Below are positions 6,202 to 9,048 of a stretch of DNA of 9,048 nt, piece by piece. Under the pieces are notes generated by a model. The model ran no database searches and was not told where the DNA came from. It saw only the letters and a list, made by a program, of their open reading frames with translations. The position numbers and the translations under genes are program-made. Source of the stretch: CAXBID01 sp049791475 (GTDB taxonomy: Bacteria > Bacteroidota > Bacteroidia > Flavobacteriales > Flavobacteriaceae). The stretch is from the NCBI GenBank assembly GCA_049791475.1, contig JBAQZZ010000170.1, forward strand, positions 1-9,048, read 5' to 3'. Within the stretch, counting starts at the first letter, position 1. Every line of letters begins with the position of its first letter.

Positions 6202-6225
6202 AACTTGTTAACAACCGGATAAGTT
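6202..6225. promoter_or_regulatory. Palindrome upstream of parA promoter, possible operator
   Basis: TTGTTAACAA (6205-6214) is a perfect 10-bp palindrome, placed about 43-52 nt upstream of the predicted parA transcription start. The wider block is flanked by AACTT (6202-6206) and AAGTT (6221-6225), and the minus strand contains TTATCCGGT (6222-6214), which shares its first six bases with the DnaA box TTATCCACA. The position suits a regulator binding site, but no protein can be assigned from the sequence. Confidence 0.35.
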
Positions 6226-6313
6226 AAATTATACAGCTAAAAGTTCATACCGTATATTTTAAACCTGATATAATTTGTAGTAAAATTTAACACTTTTTTA
6301 AGATTCTGTGTAT

Positions 6314-6321
6314 TATATTTA
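6314..6321 (+). promoter_or_regulatory. Candidate -7 box for the M16 protease gene
   Basis: TATATTTA differs only in its last base from the TAnnTTTG -7 consensus and lies 26 nt before the ATG at 6348, so transcription would start near 6327. No TTG appears at the expected -33 distance. A second weaker candidate, TATATTTT, lies at 6253-6260. The leader just before the ATG (AATTAATTAAT) is A/T-rich with no Shine-Dalgarno, normal for this phylum. Confidence 0.3.
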
Positions 6322-6347
6322 CGTAAAACAATAGAAAATTAATTAAT

Positions 6348-9048
6348 ATGAAAAAGACTAATCAAATAATTACATTTTTTGCCTTTTTTTTATTTGTAAC
6401 CTTCATTTCAGAAGCACAAATTAAAAAAACAGCCAGTGTTGAAGGCATAACAGAATATGTCCTTGATAACGGCTTAAAGGTTTTATTATTTCCAGACAAC
6501 TCTTCACAAACAATTACTGTAAATATCACTTATTTAGTAGGATCTCGACATGAGGGTTACGGTGAAAAAGGAATGGCTCATTTATTAGAACATATGGTGT
6601 TTAAAGGCACTCCAAATCATCCAGATATTCCAAAGGAATTAACCGCTCGAGGCGCCAGACCTAATGGAACAACGTATTATGATCGAACTAATTATTTTGA
6701 AACATTTAATGCAAATGATGAAAATTTAGATTGGGCTTTAGATTTGGAAGCCGATAGGATGATTAATTCATACATAGCTAAAAAGGATTTAGAATCAGAA
6801 TTTTCAGTAGTGAGAAATGAGTTTGAAAGTGGTGAAAACTCACCATCAAGAGTATTATCTCAAAAAGTTATAAATGCTGCATTTTTATGGCATAACTATG
6901 GTAAATCTACTATTGGTAACCGATCCGATATTGAGCGTGTTCCAATTGAAAATTTACAAGCGTTTTATAAAAAGTTTTATCGTCCAGATAATGCAGTGCT
7001 TATGGTAACAGGTAAGTTTGAAACTGATAAAACCTTAGCACTAATAGATAAAAAGTTTTCTGGTTTAAAAAATCCGAATACACCAATACGAGATATTCCA
7101 ACAGTAGAACCAGCGCAAGATGGCGAAAAAAGAGTGACTTTAAGTCGTGTTGGAGATTTACAAATATTATCAGCATTGTACCACACTCCTGCAGGATCGC
7201 ATGAAGATTATGCAGCAATGCAAGTTGCAGAACAAATATTAACCGATAACCCATCTGGTAGATTATATAAAGCTTTAGTTGATGGTAAAAAAGCATCAAG
7301 TATGTATTCTTATATTCCGTTCACAAAGGAACCTGGGTTTATTTACATTAATGTTAATGTGCCTTCAGATAAATCTTTAGCTGAAGCTGAAACTACCATG
7401 TTAACGCTTTTGGATGATTTAGCAAATAATCCAATTACCGAAGAGGAATTAAATAGAGCTAAAGCTAATTTGTTAAAGCGAATAGACCAAATTAGTAGAA
7501 ATTCTGGCTATTTAGGAACTTATATGAGCGAATTTATAGGTGCTGGAGACTGGAGATTATCATTTATTCAACGTGATAGAATTGAAGCTATGACTGCTGA
7601 AAAAGTAAATGCAGCTATTAATAGATATTTGATTAACACCAATAGAACGGTTGGAAACTTTATACCAGCAGAAAAACCTATTCGTGTTGAAATCGAGCAT
7701 ACAACTGGTTTAGATGAATTGGTGAAATCATATAAAGGTAAAGAAGGAATGGATGCAGGTGAAGCTTTTGATGTTTCATATGAAAACATTCAGAATAGAT
7801 TAGATTCCGGTAAACTTCAAAAAACACCTATAGAATATGGTTTTATTAAAAAAGACAATAGAGGGAAAACTGTAACGCTTTCGTTCGCAATTAGAAACGG
7901 AAATTTAAATGATTTTATGAATAAAGGGCGGATGGCAAGTTACACAGCCAGTATGTTAGATAAAGGCACCAAAAATAATTCCAGACAAGATATTGAAGAT
8001 AAGTTAAGTGCTATAAAATCTTCAATTCGTTTCTCAGGCTCAAATGGTAGAATTAACGCCAACATAAGCACAACAGAAGAATACCTTATGGATGCTTTAG
8101 CATTAATGACAGATATGTTGAAAAACCCGAAATTTGATGAAGCAGAATTAGAAAAGCTTAAAACTCAAGAATTAGCAGGTATTGAACAGAACAAAACAGA
8201 ACCTCAATTTTTGGCTAGTAAACAATTAGGCTTATTAAATAATAAATTTGAAAAAGGACATCCTTTACATGCTACAACAATTGAAGAAGATATTGCTGAA
8301 ATAAATGCAGTTACAGTTGCTGGTATTCAACAATATTATAATGAATTTTATGGTATTTCAGATAATGCCACTATAGTATCTATAGGAAATATTGATGAGC
8401 AAAAGTTAAAGGGTTATTTTGAAACTACATTTGCTGATTTTACAGTTGATAAGCCATACAAAGAAATATCAAACGGTTTTAAAGTTAATAATGCTACAAA
8501 TGAAAAAATAAAGACTCCTGATAAGAAAAACGCCATTAGCATTGGTGTTATGTCTTTTGAAGGTAGTCAAGTTGATAAAGATTATGCAGCACTTGAAGTA
8601 GCTAGTTCTATATTTGGAGGTGGAGTTTTAAGTTCTAGAATTACTACACGTTTACGTCAAAAAGATGGTGTAAGTTATGGCGCTGGAGGACGTGTTAGTG
8701 TAGATTCTGATCCGAAAGATAAAAACTCATCTATTTTGGTTTATGCTATTTATGCGCCCGAAAACGCCTCTAAAGTTCAAAAAGGTTTTAAAGAAGAAAT
8801 AGAACGTTTTATAGCTGATGGTATTACCGAAGAAGAACTTAAAGTAGCTGTAACTAGTTGGGTACAAGGCGAAAATGTATCTAGAGCTAAGGATAATGAA
8901 CTTTCAAGCACCATAAACAACAACTTGTATTTTGATAGAGATATGATGTTTTACAAAGCTATTGAAGACAAAGTAACTAGCTTAACCGTTGATGATGTAA
9001 ATAAAGTGATTAAAAAATACTTTAAAACTTTTGATAAATGGACGGTTG
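6348..9048 (+). CDS. Secreted M16 (insulinase/pitrilysin) metalloprotease, 3' end missing
   Basis: The open frame covers 900 codons and runs off the window with no stop. A signal peptide is visible at 1-23 (S-E-A|Q). The N-terminal M16 domain has the inverted zinc motif H78-L-L-E-H82 (catalytic E81) and the third ligand E158 in R-N-E-F, exactly 75 residues after H82, as the family requires. An M16 C-terminal-type domain follows (about 200-390, opening F-Y-K-K-F-Y-R-P-D-N-A). A second M16 pair occupies about 505-900. It has no HxxEH in its first half and so is catalytically silent. R770 and Y777 in L-R-Q-K-D-G-V-S-Y match the Arg/Tyr pair that binds substrate in insulysin, with the same spacing. 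It should degrade peptides in the periplasm or outside the cell. Family members have roughly 910-920 residues, so little is missing. Divergent from parA. Confidence 0.95.
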   Translation, partial: MKKTNQIITFFAFFLFVTFISEAQIKKTASVEGITEYVLDNGLKVLLFPDNSSQTITVNITYLVGSRHEGYGEKGMAHLLEHMVFKGTPNHPDIPKELTARGARPNGTTYYDRTNYFETFNANDENLDWALDLEADRMINSYIAKKDLESEFSVVRNEFESGENSPSRVLSQKVINAAFLWHNYGKSTIGNRSDIERVPIENLQAFYKKFYRPDNAVLMVTGKFETDKTLALIDKKFSGLKNPNTPIRDIPTVEPAQDGEKRVTLSRVGDLQILSALYHTPAGSHEDYAAMQVAEQILTDNPSGRLYKALVDGKKASSMYSYIPFTKEPGFIYINVNVPSDKSLAEAETTMLTLLDDLANNPITEEELNRAKANLLKRIDQISRNSGYLGTYMSEFIGAGDWRLSFIQRDRIEAMTAEKVNAAINRYLINTNRTVGNFIPAEKPIRVEIEHTTGLDELVKSYKGKEGMDAGEAFDVSYENIQNRLDSGKLQKTPIEYGFIKKDNRGKTVTLSFAIRNGNLNDFMNKGRMASYTASMLDKGTKNNSRQDIEDKLSAIKSSIRFSGSNGRINANISTTEEYLMDALALMTDMLKNPKFDEAELEKLKTQELAGIEQNKTEPQFLASKQLGLLNNKFEKGHPLHATTIEEDIAEINAVTVAGIQQYYNEFYGISDNATIVSIGNIDEQKLKGYFETTFADFTVDKPYKEISNGFKVNNATNEKIKTPDKKNAISIGVMSFEGSQVDKDYAALEVASSIFGGGVLSSRITTRLRQKDGVSYGAGGRVSVDSDPKDKNSSILVYAIYAPENASKVQKGFKEEIERFIADGITEEELKVAVTSWVQGENVSRAKDNELSSTINNNLYFDRDMMFYKAIEDKVTSLTVDDVNKVIKKYFKTFDKWTV

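Noticed and set aside
4472..6347. parS site near parAB
   Set aside because: I scanned for the 16-bp palindrome built around CACGTG and found none here or elsewhere in the window; parS is probably outside.
6977..7299. Minus-strand open frames at 6977-7186 and 7000-7299, and similarly at 7568-7789
   Set aside because: They lie wholly inside the M16 protease frame, which is supported by its catalytic motifs and continuous domain match. Their translations resemble no family.

Overview
The window looks like a core chromosomal segment of a Bacteroidota bacterium, most likely of the family Flavobacteriaceae. The DNA is strongly A+T-rich. Starts are preceded by A/T-rich leaders rather than Shine-Dalgarno sequences, one start has a TAnnTTTG-type -7 box nearby, exported proteins carry signal peptides ending before Gln ('SEA|Q', 'ALG|Q'), and every recognisable protein is of the Bacteroidota type (long LepB with an extra membrane N-terminus, short DapB, DUF5683, DUF6122). 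Genus cannot be fixed from the sequence.

Layout: eight genes run on the minus strand from about 6143 down to 86, in transcription order parA, parB, a DUF5683 envelope protein, dapB, a four-helix-bundle protein, lepB, a WbqC-family protein and a DUF6122 membrane protein. Spacing is tight (4-nt gap, 11-nt overlap, then gaps of 36, 20 and 36 nt, then 103 nt, and finally a TAATG stop/start overlap), so most or all of it is probably one operon. A 204-nt divergent intergenic region (6144-6347) separates it from one plus-strand gene, a secreted double-domain M16 zinc protease that runs off the right edge with probably only its last few residues missing.

Function: ParA and ParB partition the chromosome; DapB supplies the diaminopimelate/lysine branch feeding peptidoglycan; LepB releases exported proteins from their signal peptides; DUF5683 is itself predicted to be exported. 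The operon therefore pairs chromosome segregation with envelope growth and secretion. WbqC and DUF6122 are translationally coupled at the distal end and poorly understood. The four-helix-bundle gene looks like an accessory insertion in this housekeeping run.

Non-coding structure: a paired palindromic repeat (1024-1105) resembling REP/dRS3-type elements ends 6 nt before the wbqC start; three degenerate copies of an 8-bp motif lie downstream of the last gene (53-76); an 11-bp inverted repeat brackets the four-helix-bundle gene; and the parA upstream region holds a good -7 box plus a perfect 10-bp palindrome. I see no tRNA, rRNA, CRISPR array, insertion sequence, parS site or convincing intrinsic terminator. 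The genes belong to known families. I do not see a clear undescribed multi-gene system; the points most worth checking are the repeat-bearing leader of wbqC, the bracketed four-helix-bundle gene, and the unexplained DUF5683 and DUF6122 proteins.
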